Shown in pieces: positions 7,736 through 16,500 of a stretch of DNA of 21,006 nt (the stretch's first letter is position 1; every line of letters begins with the position of its first letter). The position numbers and the translations under genes were made by a program. A model generated the notes under the pieces. The model was given only the letters and a program-made list of their open reading frames with translations. It searched no databases and was not told the DNA's origin. The stretch is from positions 1 to 21,006 of the forward strand of contig DATCDR010000183.1 in NCBI GenBank assembly GCA_036510575.1. The letters are read 5' to 3'. Origin of the DNA: DATCDR01 sp036510575 (GTDB taxonomy: Bacteria; Actinomycetota; Acidimicrobiia; Acidimicrobiales; Bog-793).

Positions 7736-8320
7736 TTGCCACGTCAGCGTCGAAGGACGCGCACTGAGACCGCGGCGGGGCGCCTTGGCGTCCCGTTCGC
7801 CGTTCTGCTCGTAACGCTCGGAGCTGCTGCCTGCGGAACCTCGGCGGCGAACCGCCACGAGGTCTCTACAAAGACCGTCGACGCGCTAATAGCCGCTGGG
7901 ACCGCGTCGCAGCAAAGCGGAGCGCCCAAGGCCGCCGCTGCGCTCTACGCGACTGCCATAGCCGACGATCCAACCAGTGCGGTAGCGCTCTATGACCTTG
8001 GCGACCTCGATCAGATCGCGCTCCACGACGAAAGCGCCGCCGAGCTCGAGTACGGCCGGGCGCTGGCTGTCGATCCCCGACTCGTCGACGCGCGCTTCAA
8101 TCTCGCGATCCTCGAAAGCGCGCGCCACCCACAGCGCGCGATCTCGGCGTATGAGACGATCATCGGCTTCGATGCAAGCGACGCTGACGCGTACCTGAAT
8201 CTCGGGTACCTGCTGCGCAGCGCGGGCGAGACCGGAGCGAGTGCGGCGGCGTTCCAAAAAGCGCTCGCCCTCGATCCGGCGCTCAAATCTCGGCTCGGTG
8301 GACCGATCCCGGCGAAGTAG
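7736..8320 (+). CDS. TPR-repeat lipoprotein
   Basis: A 194-residue exported protein. The N-terminus is Arg-rich (PRQRRRTR), followed by a hydrophobic stretch (LGVPFAVLLVTLGAAA) and C33, which fits a lipobox (GAAAC), so it is probably a lipid-anchored protein on the outer face of the membrane. The mature part consists of about four tetratricopeptide repeats from residue 45 to 187, with the usual A-x-x-x-Y / L-G / A / P pattern (for example AYLNLGYLLRSAGETGASAA and ALALDP). Such repeats mediate protein-protein contacts; the partner is unknown. The start is uncertain: TTG at 7736 is the only common start codon upstream of the hydrophobic segment in this frame, and its Shine-Dalgarno is weak. It follows ppdK by 35 bases and may be cotranscribed. 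Confidence 0.78.
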   Translation: MPRQRRRTRTETAAGRLGVPFAVLLVTLGAAACGTSAANRHEVSTKTVDALIAAGTASQQSGAPKAAAALYATAIADDPTSAVALYDLGDLDQIALHDESAAELEYGRALAVDPRLVDARFNLAILESARHPQRAISAYETIIGFDASDADAYLNLGYLLRSAGETGASAAAFQKALALDPALKSRLGGPIPAK

Positions 8321-8425
8321 CATCGCAAAGCGCGAAAGCGCCCAAGACCCGAAGAAGAGCGGCGAGCGACAACTGGGGAGGCGACATATGTATCCCGTCA
8401 TGTCGTCGCGGCGCCGGAAAGCAGC

Positions 8426-8432
8426 AAAGGAG
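8426..8432 (+). promoter_or_regulatory. Ribosome binding site deciding the mscL start
   Basis: AAAGGAG lies five bases before the ATG at 8438 and overlaps the in-frame GTG at 8432, so the ATG and not the GTG is the start. Confidence 0.75.
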
Positions 8433-8437
8433 TGGGA

Positions 8438-8854
8438 ATGAAGGGCTTCAAGAACTTTCTGATGCAGGGCGATCTCGTCATAATCGCCGTCGGACTCGTC
8501 GTCGCGCTCGGCTTTTCCACCTTGATCAAGGCCTTCACCGACAGCATCATCACGCCTTTGATCGCCGCGATCGCGGGTGGCGGCGCAACGAGCAAAGGTC
8601 TCGGCTGGACGATCAACGGACAACGGATCGACCTCGCCGCGTTCTTGTCCGCGATCATCTACTTCGTCATCTTCATGGCGGCGATCTACTGCCTGATCGT
8701 CGTGCCCTACCGGGCGTACATGAAAAAGCGCGGCACATCGGTGTACGGGGAGCCCGCGCCGACCAAGACCTGCCCGTTCTGCCTATCTTCGTCATTGCCG
8801 GTGGCCGCGACGAAGTGCATGTTCTGCACGAGTGAGCTTCCCACTCCGAGCTAA
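8438..8854 (+). CDS. mscL: MscL-family mechanosensitive channel with C-terminal zinc ribbon
   Basis: A 138-residue membrane protein. The first ~100 residues match large-conductance mechanosensitive channels: amphipathic start MKGFKNFLMQGD, TM1 at about 13-42 ending in the very MscL-like FTDSIITPLI, a periplasmic loop with GWTINGQRIDL, and TM2 at about 70-95 ending VPYRAYMKK. MscL opens under membrane tension to release solutes during osmotic downshock. Two features are odd. I15 stands where M. tuberculosis MscL has D16 (the V-D-L motif, conserved also in E. coli). Instead of the cytoplasmic helical bundle the tail has a four-Cys zinc ribbon: C112-x2-C115 and C127-x2-C130. The gene may be a specialised MscL branch; gating properties cannot be inferred. 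It converges with the M48 peptidase gene. Confidence 0.88.
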   Translation: MKGFKNFLMQGDLVIIAVGLVVALGFSTLIKAFTDSIITPLIAAIAGGGATSKGLGWTINGQRIDLAAFLSAIIYFVIFMAAIYCLIVVPYRAYMKKRGTSVYGEPAPTKTCPFCLSSSLPVAATKCMFCTSELPTPS

Positions 8855-8861
8855 GCGTATC

Positions 8862-8902
8862 GCGAGCTTCTCCGCTCGCTACCTCGAGCGCATCGCGAGC
8901 GG
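8862..8902. terminator. Candidate bidirectional terminator between convergent genes
   Basis: CCGCTCGC at 8872-8879 pairs perfectly with GCGAGCGG at 8895-8902 across a 15-base loop. GCGAGC at 8862-8867 offers an alternative six-base stem with 8874-8879. It sits between the ends of mscL (plus) and the M48 gene (minus). No T tract is seen on either side. Confidence 0.35.
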
Positions 8903-8970
8903 TCGCACAAGAGGTGGCCGCGCCTACCCGCGCTCTTCGCGAACGCACAACTACGGCCGGGCGTGATCGC

Positions 8971-9978
8971 TTAGTCGTCCTCGTCGAAGTCGTCTTGTTG
9001 ATCCTCTGGACGCTTTCGTAGCCAGGCGGCAAAGGATCGGGTCATCTCGGTCACGCTGCCAGCCGTCCGGTCGACGACGCCGTTGAAACGCTCCCGGTAA
9101 TGCGCGACCGCAGCCGAAAACTCCGTCGACGGATCGGGCTCCTGGCCTCGGCGCGGGTAGTTGCCCGAGCGGATCCGGTCATAGTCGCCGGTCTTCACCC
9201 AATCGATGAGCTCTTTCACGCGACGCACCGCTATCGGGTGCGTGAGGGTGAGCTCCACCCAGAAACGGGCGTGGCGAGCGAAGAGATCGTCTTCTTCGTG
9301 ATACTCCGTCGCCTGCTTCAAGAACGCGTCGAGGCTCATGCCGGGCAGCGCGCCCCCGGCGATCCGCATCAAGAGCCCACACGGCTCGAGCGGATCCCCC
9401 ATCACTAGGGCGGCAGCGCGGTCGCTAGAGAGCTCAGCTGCGCGCGCCCACTCGAGGAGGGCGAGGTACATGCCTCGAACCGGGAGGCCGAGCACGAGGT
9501 TCTTCGGCAGCGCGCCCTCCATGATCTGCTTTAAGAGAATGAGCGCGGTCATGTAGTAGTAGTGCTCCGACAGCACGTGCCCGAGCTCGTGTGCGAAGAC
9601 GGTCTGAACCTCGTTTGGGCGGTAGCTACCAATGAGCGAGGAGTTGATGACGACGATCGGCGTCTTTGCGCCAAGGGTCATCGCGTTCACGCTGGCATCG
9701 TTGACCACATAGAGATTCGGCACGACCGGGAGGTCAAGCGTCGAGGCGCAGGCCACATAGCTCCGCCAGGCATCTGGCACCTGGTCCTCGCCGATTCTGA
9801 CGGAGTTGCCAATGATGATCTGGCGAAGGCGCCGCTCGTGGTTCAAGTCAGTGAAGCGCTTGATCACCTGGTCGAGGAGCGGGATCGCATGCAGCGCGGA
9901 TGTTGCTGCTCGATCGGCAGGGTGCTCGTAGGCCTTCGGACTGATCTGCTCGTAGCGCTTGGCAAGTTCGATGGTCAC
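8971..9978 (-). CDS. M48-family zinc metallopeptidase
   Basis: A 335-residue protein with the zincin motif H130-E131-L132-G133-H134 in VFAHELGHVLSEHYYY and the third zinc ligand E182 in ARAAELSSDRAA, the arrangement of family M48 (HtpX/Ste24/Oma1-like). Unlike HtpX it has no N-terminal membrane hairpin; only a moderate hydrophobic stretch follows the active site (residues about 143-175), so it is probably cytoplasmic or peripherally membrane bound. The upstream segment NLYVVNDASVNAMTLGAKTP is the typical M48 strand before the motif. The C-terminus is acidic and basic mixed, ending in DDFDEDD. Start is GTG at 9978, about 78 bases after the zwf stop codon. A protein quality-control role is inferred from the family; the substrate is unknown. 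Confidence 0.88.
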   Translation of the reverse strand: MTIELAKRYEQISPKAYEHPADRAATSALHAIPLLDQVIKRFTDLNHERRLRQIIIGNSVRIGEDQVPDAWRSYVACASTLDLPVVPNLYVVNDASVNAMTLGAKTPIVVINSSLIGSYRPNEVQTVFAHELGHVLSEHYYYMTALILLKQIMEGALPKNLVLGLPVRGMYLALLEWARAAELSSDRAAALVMGDPLEPCGLLMRIAGGALPGMSLDAFLKQATEYHEEDDLFARHARFWVELTLTHPIAVRRVKELIDWVKTGDYDRIRSGNYPRRGQEPDPSTEFSAAVAHYRERFNGVVDRTAGSVTEMTRSFAAWLRKRPEDQQDDFDEDD

Positions 9979-10056
9979 CGTTGGCTCGCTTTCGAAGGTG
10001 CAGCTGAGCTTATGACGATCCGGCCGGAGTTCTACAGCGGGCGAGCTCTAATGCGA

Positions 10057-11532
10057 TCAGCCGCTAAAGCTGCGCCACGGCCGGGCGAAGGGGAGCCGCC
10101 ACGTGCGTGGCAAGATCAGATCGTCGATCGACGCGGGACCCCACGAACCCGGCTCGTAGAGCGCGACTGGTCGAGGGCGCCGGATCAGCGGCTCGGCGAC
10201 TTCCCAGAGGCGCTCGATGCCCTCGGCGTTCGAGAACAACGTGTGGTCACCGCTCATCGCGTCGTGGAGAAGCCGCTCGTAAGCCTCAAGGACGTTCGGC
10301 TCGTTGGGCGTTTCGTGCAGCGCGAACTGGAGACTGAGCTTGTCGAGCGACATTCCTGGCCCTGGTCGCTTGCCGTAGAACGAGAGCGAGAGCTTGGAGG
10401 ACTCGGCGAGGTCGAATGTGAGGTGGTCCGGCCCTTGTGTGCCGATGCCGGAGTTGCGCGGGAACATGCTCCTTGGCGGCTCATGAAAGGCGATCGATAT
10501 GATGTGAGCGCCCTCAGCGAGGCGCTTTCCCGTTCGGAGAAAAAAGGGCACGCCGGCCCATCGCCAGTTGTCGATCTCGCAACGAAGCGCTACGAAAGTC
10601 TCGGTGTCGGAGTCGTCCGCCACGACATCGAGGTCGCGATAGCCGCGGTACTGGCCACGGATGACGTAGTTCGGATTGAGCGGCAAGAGCGAGGAGAAGA
10701 CCTTGTTCTTCTCCTCGTTGATCGCCCGGGGAGTAAGTGCGGTAGGGGGCTCCATCGCCACGATCGCAAGCACCTGGAGCAGGTGGGTGACGACCATGTC
10801 GCGAAACGCTCCAGTCGACTCATAAAAGCTCACCCTGTCCTCGATGCCGAGCGTCTCGGGGACGTCGATCTGCACATGGTCAATCTGGTTACGACTCCAG
10901 ATCGGCTCGAAGAGGCCGTTCGCGAAGCGGAACGCCAAAATATTGAGGGCAGCCTCTTTGCCGAGGAAGTGGTCGATCCGGAAGATCTGATCCTCGTCGA
11001 AGACGGTGTGCACCGCTGCGTTCAGCTTCCTCGCGCTCGCGAGATCCGTGCCGAAGGGCTTCTCCATGATGATCCGCGCCCGCTCGACGAGTTTCGCGTC
11101 AGCGAGTGTCTCGATGACCGCGGCCGCGGCGACGGGTGGAATCGAGAGATAGTGCAGACGACGAGGCTCGGGGCCAAGACCGTCCTCGGCCTCGCGGACG
11201 GCCGTTGCGAGCGCCTCAGCACCCTCGGTCTGGGGCACGTAGCTCAACCTCGGCTCGAACTCTGCCCAACGCTCGTTCACCATGCCTCGTGGCACGAACT
11301 CGTTACAAGCGCTTCGCGCGCGAGCCCGGAACTCGTCGCTTGAGATCTGATCGAGCGACGTGCCGATGATTCGAAAGCTGGGCAAGAGGCCGGCCGCGAA
11401 GAGTCGGAACATGCCGGGGAGGAGTTTCCGCTTGGCGAGGTCACCAGTCGCGCCAAAGAGCACGATCGTGTGCGGGCTAAGCGGTGCGATGACGTGGGGG
11501 TTGCTATCCACTGCCGACGGCTCGAAGGTCAT
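10057..11532 (-). CDS. zwf: Glucose-6-phosphate 1-dehydrogenase
   Basis: Oxidises glucose-6-phosphate to 6-phosphogluconolactone with NADP+ (or NAD+), the first step of the oxidative pentose phosphate pathway. The 491-residue length is normal. Visible motifs: dinucleotide-binding FGATGDLAKRKLLP (G27-A-T-G-D-L), EKPFG starting at E157, the substrate and active-site signature RIDHFLGKE with H188, a second conserved His in AFRDMVVTHLLQ, and the substrate-phosphate region GVPFFLRTGKRL. No gene for 6-phosphogluconolactonase, OpcA or transaldolase is adjacent, unlike in many actinobacterial zwf clusters. ATG at 11532 is chosen because the NADP motif begins ~25 residues later; the Shine-Dalgarno is poor. 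It lies about 140 bases after the dinG-like gene and may be read from the same transcript. Confidence 0.97.
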   Translation of the reverse strand: MTFEPSAVDSNPHVIAPLSPHTIVLFGATGDLAKRKLLPGMFRLFAAGLLPSFRIIGTSLDQISSDEFRARARSACNEFVPRGMVNERWAEFEPRLSYVPQTEGAEALATAVREAEDGLGPEPRRLHYLSIPPVAAAAVIETLADAKLVERARIIMEKPFGTDLASARKLNAAVHTVFDEDQIFRIDHFLGKEAALNILAFRFANGLFEPIWSRNQIDHVQIDVPETLGIEDRVSFYESTGAFRDMVVTHLLQVLAIVAMEPPTALTPRAINEEKNKVFSSLLPLNPNYVIRGQYRGYRDLDVVADDSDTETFVALRCEIDNWRWAGVPFFLRTGKRLAEGAHIISIAFHEPPRSMFPRNSGIGTQGPDHLTFDLAESSKLSLSFYGKRPGPGMSLDKLSLQFALHETPNEPNVLEAYERLLHDAMSGDHTLFSNAEGIERLWEVAEPLIRRPRPVALYEPGSWGPASIDDLILPRTWRLPFARPWRSFSG

Positions 11533-11610
11533 AGGTCAACGGTACGGCAGCAGTGTTTCGTGCGTGTTGCATGCGCGAAAGAATTCACACAGCGACAGCG
11601 AATCCGCATC

Positions 11611-11672
11611 TGATCCGAGCCGGGCATCCGCGAGGCAGCTGGGCAGCGGCTTCGAATCCCGACGCCCGGATC
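11611..11672. terminator. Imperfect inverted repeat at the end of the repair gene cluster
   Basis: TGATCCG-AGC-CGGGC at 11611-11625 can pair with GCCCGGATCA at about 11664-11673, leaving a small bulge. It overlaps the stop codon of the dinG-like gene and may mark the transcript end before zwf, but has no T tract. A T-arm-like GCTTCGAATCCC inside it does not belong to a tRNA. Confidence 0.25.
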
Positions 11673-13581
11673 AGGGCGCGGCGGCGATCTCGCGAAGAAA
11701 GGCCTCTGCCTCGCTTCGGTCCTTGGACCGCCGCATCGGTGGCAAAGCCCTGATAAGTGCCCACCGGTAGGTGGCGTTTGCAAGGCGTGGGTCGAGCACG
11801 GCGACAACACCGCGATCCGCGCTCGTCCGGATGAGCCGGCCCGCACCTTGGGCGAGCAGCGACGCGGCGCGGGGCAGATCGACTACTCGAAAGGCGTCGG
11901 GGCCGGCATGCTCGCGACGGGCAACGAGCAGCGGGTCGTCGGGGCGACCGAACGGGATCCGGTCGATGACGACCAGCGAGAGCGTCGATCCAGGGACGTC
12001 GATACCCTGCCAGAACCCCATCGTGGCGAACAGACACGTCGCATGCGACGACGTGAACTCCTCGATAAGGCGAGCCTTGGATGCCTCGTTCTGAACAATC
12101 AAGGGATGGCTGAGCCGAGGACGTAGCGCCGCGACGGCAAGTTCCATCGCCCGACGACTCGTGAACAGCGCAAGCGTCCGCCCTCCTGCGGCTTCGATCA
12201 GCGCGGCCAGCTCGTCATGGATCGCCGCCTCCGAGGCGGGATCTCGCCGGTCGGGCAGGTGCGCGGCACAGTAGAGCATCGCCTGCTGCTCGAATGCGAA
12301 CGGGCTGCCTACGTCGAGCTCGTCGGTACTGTCGCTGTCGGCTCCGAGTCGTTCGGCGAGACCAGGAGGAACCGTCGCGGAGGTGAGCACCACCGGAACT
12401 TTCGCGAAGACCCGCTCGGAGAGAATCGCACTGACATCGATGGGCGCGATCTCGATCGAACGCCGTGGGCGAGCTTCGATCCAGGCCACCGAGCCGTCGT
12501 CGAGATTGGCGAGCGAGTTGAACTGCTCGCGCAGCCTGCCGGCTGTCATCAGCACGCGGGCGATCTTCGCGGGCGGCTCAGGCGACGCGACCACGACAGA
12601 GTTCAGCGCCCGCTCGAGATCGGCGAGCAGCGAGCCCACGAGCGCGACCACGTCCGCGAGATCTCGCGACTCGCCGAGGTCGACGCGCTGTTCGGGGCAC
12701 GCCTCGAGCACATCTTCAAAGCGCGTTGCGACATCGAAGAGCCGGTCGAGCGCGGACGTCACCTCACTTGAGGGTCGAGCCTCGAGACTTGCCCGTGCGA
12801 CGGCCGCGATTGCTCGGAGCCGACCTGGGCTGAGCGAAGCGCCAAGGCTCTTCGAGAGCACCTCTTCGAGCTCGTGCGCCTCGTCGACGACGAGCGCATC
12901 GAACTCGGGCAACACGAGATCTCCCGAGGCCAGATGTGCACCGAGGAGGTGAAGGTTCGTGACCACGAGATCAGCACCTGCGGCCTTGGCGCGGGCAGCT
13001 TCAGCAAAGCACGTGCTCCCCGATGGGCAGCGGAACGCTCCTGGACACTCGTCGGCAGAGACGCTAAAGGCCGACCACAGGCGGTCGTCCGGCTCGATAG
13101 CTAGCTCGGCGCGATCCCCAGTCGTCGTCACCGCCGCCCAGGCAAGGACACCTCTGGCGAGCTCGTCACGCGGCCGGGTCGAGGTCGGCGACTCATCTAG
13201 TCGTCCCTGCTCACCTACCTCAGCACCCTCGACGAGCCGCTGACGACAAAGATAGTTCGAGCGTCCTTTCAAGACCGCATACTCGAAGGGGTGTTCGAGA
13301 TGCCCTTCGATCAAGGGCAGATCGTGCTGCGCGAGCTGATCTTGCAACGCCTTGGTCGCAGTCGCGACGACGACACGCTTCCCCGCGAGCAGTGCGGGGA
13401 TGAGATAGGCGAGCGACTTTCCGGTCCCGGTTCCGGCTCGCACGACGAGATTGCGCCGGGACTTGAACGCACGCGCGACCGCGTCGGCCATCCGTTGCTG
13501 GCCCTCGCGGACCTCCCCGCCCTCTGGTAGCCCGGCGACGACGGACGCCAGTGCGTCCTGTACGGCGCTCGACGTGGTCAC
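11671..13581 (-). CDS. dinG: DinG/XPD-type Fe-S superfamily 2 DNA helicase
   Basis: A 636-residue ATP-dependent helicase of the XPD/DinG group, which unwinds DNA 5'-3' and acts on repair intermediates, R-loops or forks. Walker A is AGTGTGKS with K55; the DEAH box is D233-E-A-H236 in LVVDEAHELEE. Four cysteines, C112 (NYLCRQ) and C179, C185, C191 (CPGAFRCPSGSTC), are placed between motifs I and II as expected for the 4Fe-4S ligands. The C-terminal half has CLFATMGFWQGIDVPG, IDRIPFGRPDDP and QGAGRLIRTSADRG, the characteristic motifs V and VI. No exonuclease domain is fused. The GTG start overlaps the addA-like TGA stop by four bases (GTGA, 13578-13581), so translation is probably coupled. The gene name is used by family; true orthology to E. 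coli dinG is not shown. Confidence 0.9.
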   Translation of the reverse strand: MTTSSAVQDALASVVAGLPEGGEVREGQQRMADAVARAFKSRRNLVVRAGTGTGKSLAYLIPALLAGKRVVVATATKALQDQLAQHDLPLIEGHLEHPFEYAVLKGRSNYLCRQRLVEGAEVGEQGRLDESPTSTRPRDELARGVLAWAAVTTTGDRAELAIEPDDRLWSAFSVSADECPGAFRCPSGSTCFAEAARAKAAGADLVVTNLHLLGAHLASGDLVLPEFDALVVDEAHELEEVLSKSLGASLSPGRLRAIAAVARASLEARPSSEVTSALDRLFDVATRFEDVLEACPEQRVDLGESRDLADVVALVGSLLADLERALNSVVVASPEPPAKIARVLMTAGRLREQFNSLANLDDGSVAWIEARPRRSIEIAPIDVSAILSERVFAKVPVVLTSATVPPGLAERLGADSDSTDELDVGSPFAFEQQAMLYCAAHLPDRRDPASEAAIHDELAALIEAAGGRTLALFTSRRAMELAVAALRPRLSHPLIVQNEASKARLIEEFTSSHATCLFATMGFWQGIDVPGSTLSLVVIDRIPFGRPDDPLLVARREHAGPDAFRVVDLPRAASLLAQGAGRLIRTSADRGVVAVLDPRLANATYRWALIRALPPMRRSKDRSEAEAFLREIAAAP

Positions 13582-16500
13582 GAACTGCCAGCGAGCGGCG
13601 CGCGAAAGATCTCAGCCACCGCGAGGCGCGCCTCCTCGACTGCGGCGCGCAGCTCCGGCACCTCGTATTCGAGGGCGCCACCCTCACCAGCGAGGAATAT
13701 CAGCACCGCTCGTCGCACCGCCATCCCGGTCGCCCGTTCGAGCGCGAGAACATAGGCGCCGATCTGGAGGTGGTAGCGGGCACCAGCAGACGCCAGGTCG
13801 GCGTCAGTATCGAGTGCGTCGGTTTTGTAGTCGACAAGGACCAGCCCGTCTTCCTCCAGGTAGCAGAGGTCGACGATACCCTCGATCGCACCGTCGCCGA
13901 TGCCAACCCGGAGCGGCAACTCGCGCATGATACGCGCGCTTTCCAGCGCGGCCCGGACCGTCGGGGCGGAGAGTGCGGCGAGGGCGAGCTGCTCCACCTT
14001 CGTTGCCTGGTCGGGGATCTCCTCGTCACTCGCAGCAGCTGCAGCGAGGACGCCAAGATCAGAGGAATCCCGGAGGCTCGCTTGCTGGAGGACGGCGTGA
14101 ACAGCGCGACCACGTGCGCTTGCTTGCCTAGCTCGATGCCAGGGCGATGCCTCATCGTCCTCGGCGTCAAGGACGGTCCTCGAGACCGGAGCGACGATCT
14201 CGCCGTCTCGCCCGCCAGGTTGCTCGATCCCGAGCGGCTCGTGTCCGAGTGAGCTCGGTGCGACCGATCTCTGACGGTTGATACCGGAAAGCAACTCCAC
14301 TCGCCGCTCGCGCCAGGCGAGAAGATCGGCCTCGAGCGGCCCTTTTTGCAGCGGCGCTGATTCGGGCACGTCGCCGGGCGGGTCAAGCCAGTGAACGAGA
14401 CTGCCCGCGTCAAGCGCCATCGAAGCGCGATCATCCACTGGCGAAGCCGGACGCCACGACTTCAACTCCGAAGAGGCCATCCAGATCTGTTCCGCGAGAC
14501 CCGGCTGTGCCTCCCGAGCCACGCTATGGCGGAGCATCAAGACGAGGTAGTCACGCGCGCGTGTCAGCCCGACGTAGGCGAGGCGGAGTCGCTCCCCGCG
14601 TTCGAGCTGCGACTGTGTCTGACGGGCTTGCTCAAAGCCGGACGAGCGCAGATCTTGGGCGAGGGAGAACTCCAGACCGGCCGCACCGCGGAGCACGAGC
14701 GCACTGCTCGTCGACGCATCCCCACCGAGGTCAGCGACGATCACCAACGGGAATTCGAGGCCCTTGGCGGCATGAATGGTCATTATCTGGACTGCGTCGA
14801 TTTCACCGGACGTCGCGACCAGCTCACGAGACCGAGCCCTTCCTTGTGCCTCGCGCTCGGCGAAGTCGAGGAACTGGCCAATCGTCCCGCCGGTCGATGC
14901 GGCAAAGGCGCGCGCCCGCTCGACGACGAAGTCGAGGCGTCGAAGCGACTCGGCGCGTCCACGGCGGGCCGCCAGACTCTGCCAGATTGCAAGCTCGTTG
15001 ATCAGCATCATCAAGGTCGCATCGACGCGACCCGTGTAACGCGTCGCCGACAACGAGGCGAGCTTGGCAAGTACCTGGCCAATCGGGTGGCCGGGCGGTC
15101 CGTCGGGCGCAGCCGACGCCCGCCACTCGCCGCCAGCGGTGCGCCACGAGGCGAGATCGGCGTCGCTACAAGCGAAACACGACGAACGCAGTGCCCGGAT
15201 GACATCTCGCTCGTCAGCGGCCTCATCGATGGCCCTAAGGATCCCGAGCAGCTCGCGTACCTCGTCGGATGCGTAGACCAACGTCGTCTCGGCGATCGTG
15301 AAATCGATCCCGGAACGCTCGAGCGCTGCCTGCAGTACGCCGACGCTCGTCCTTGCGGGAAGCAATATCGCGATGTCACCAAGTTGGATCGGGCGCACGA
15401 CCTCGTCGACGAGAACGGGCCACTGCTCAGCTAGCGCCAGCGCGATCGTCGCTGCGATCTCCTCGGCGTCGAGAAAGCGGCGATCCGCAGCGGTGAGCCG
15501 CTCTTCTGGTCCGCCGACGAGCACGACCGCTGGGTCGTCGTGGGAGTCTCTGGCCGCGACGAGGTCGCCGACGCGCTCGCTCCCGATCAGATCCACCTGG
15601 CCGAGGAAGAGCCGTGAGAAGACGTCGTTGACGTAGGACACGATGCCGGGACGCGAGCGGAAGTTCGTGACCAGACGAGTCGGACGATCGCCCACGATCT
15701 GGCCGCGCGTATCGGCGTAGAGAAGGACGTCGGCGCCGCGGAAGGAGTAGATGGACTGCTTCGGATCGCCGACGAAGAAGAGCCGTCCGGCGCCGCTCGT
15801 GCTGTCCAGCTCGGCGAGCAACATCAGCATCTCGGTCTGCACGGGATCAGTGTCTTGAAACTCATCGACGAGGATGAAGCGAAAGCGCGTCGTGACGGCG
15901 CTTCGCACGCCCGCGTGATCACGGACGAGGTCTCGTGCGAGGACGAGCAGGTCATCGAAGTTGATCGCTCCCAAGGCGACCCGCCTGGCCGCGGCGCGAA
16001 GTGCGGCGGCCCCGAGTCGGTCCGCTAGCTCGCGAACGAGCGCGTCGGCGATCTCACCTAGCGCCGCTTCGCGGGCGGCGTCGATCTCACGAAGGAGCGA
16101 TCGCACAGCATCTACGTCTGGCCACGAGCCCTTCTCGCCAAGGGCCGCCCCGGTTGTCTTTAGCGAACGAAGCCATGACAGCTTCGCCGTCCACTCCCCG
16201 AGAGCTGCCAGCTTCTTCCGCTCGAGTTCGAGCTCGTCGAGACGTACGAGCAACTTATCGTCGTCATTCGTACATGACCCACGACGGTCACCAAGCGCCT
16301 CGATCATCGCCCCGAGCGCCGATACCGCGCGTACCACGGCTCCTTCGAGATCGAGCGATGCTGACGCAGGTCCTACTGCTGGCGCGATGACTTGGCTGAG
16401 CTTGGCCTCGAGATCCTCGGCAAAGGCGTGCAGCTGTGTCGCACGAACGCCGAACTCGCCGAGCGCTTGGATCAGGACGCGAGCGCCCTCGTCGTCGTAG

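Noticed and set aside
9562..11343. 593-codon open frame on the plus strand opposite zwf and the M48 gene
   Set aside because: It covers two well-identified minus-strand genes, its translation is compositionally odd and matches no family. Such antisense frames are common in GC-rich genomes.
11640..11672. tRNA-like T-arm (GCTTCGAATCCC ... GCCCGGA)
   Set aside because: No matching acceptor, D-arm or anticodon arm at the right distance, and it overlaps the end of the helicase gene.
14391..15434. 347-codon plus-strand frame opposite addA
   Set aside because: Lies fully inside addA, which has continuous motifs; no independent evidence of coding.
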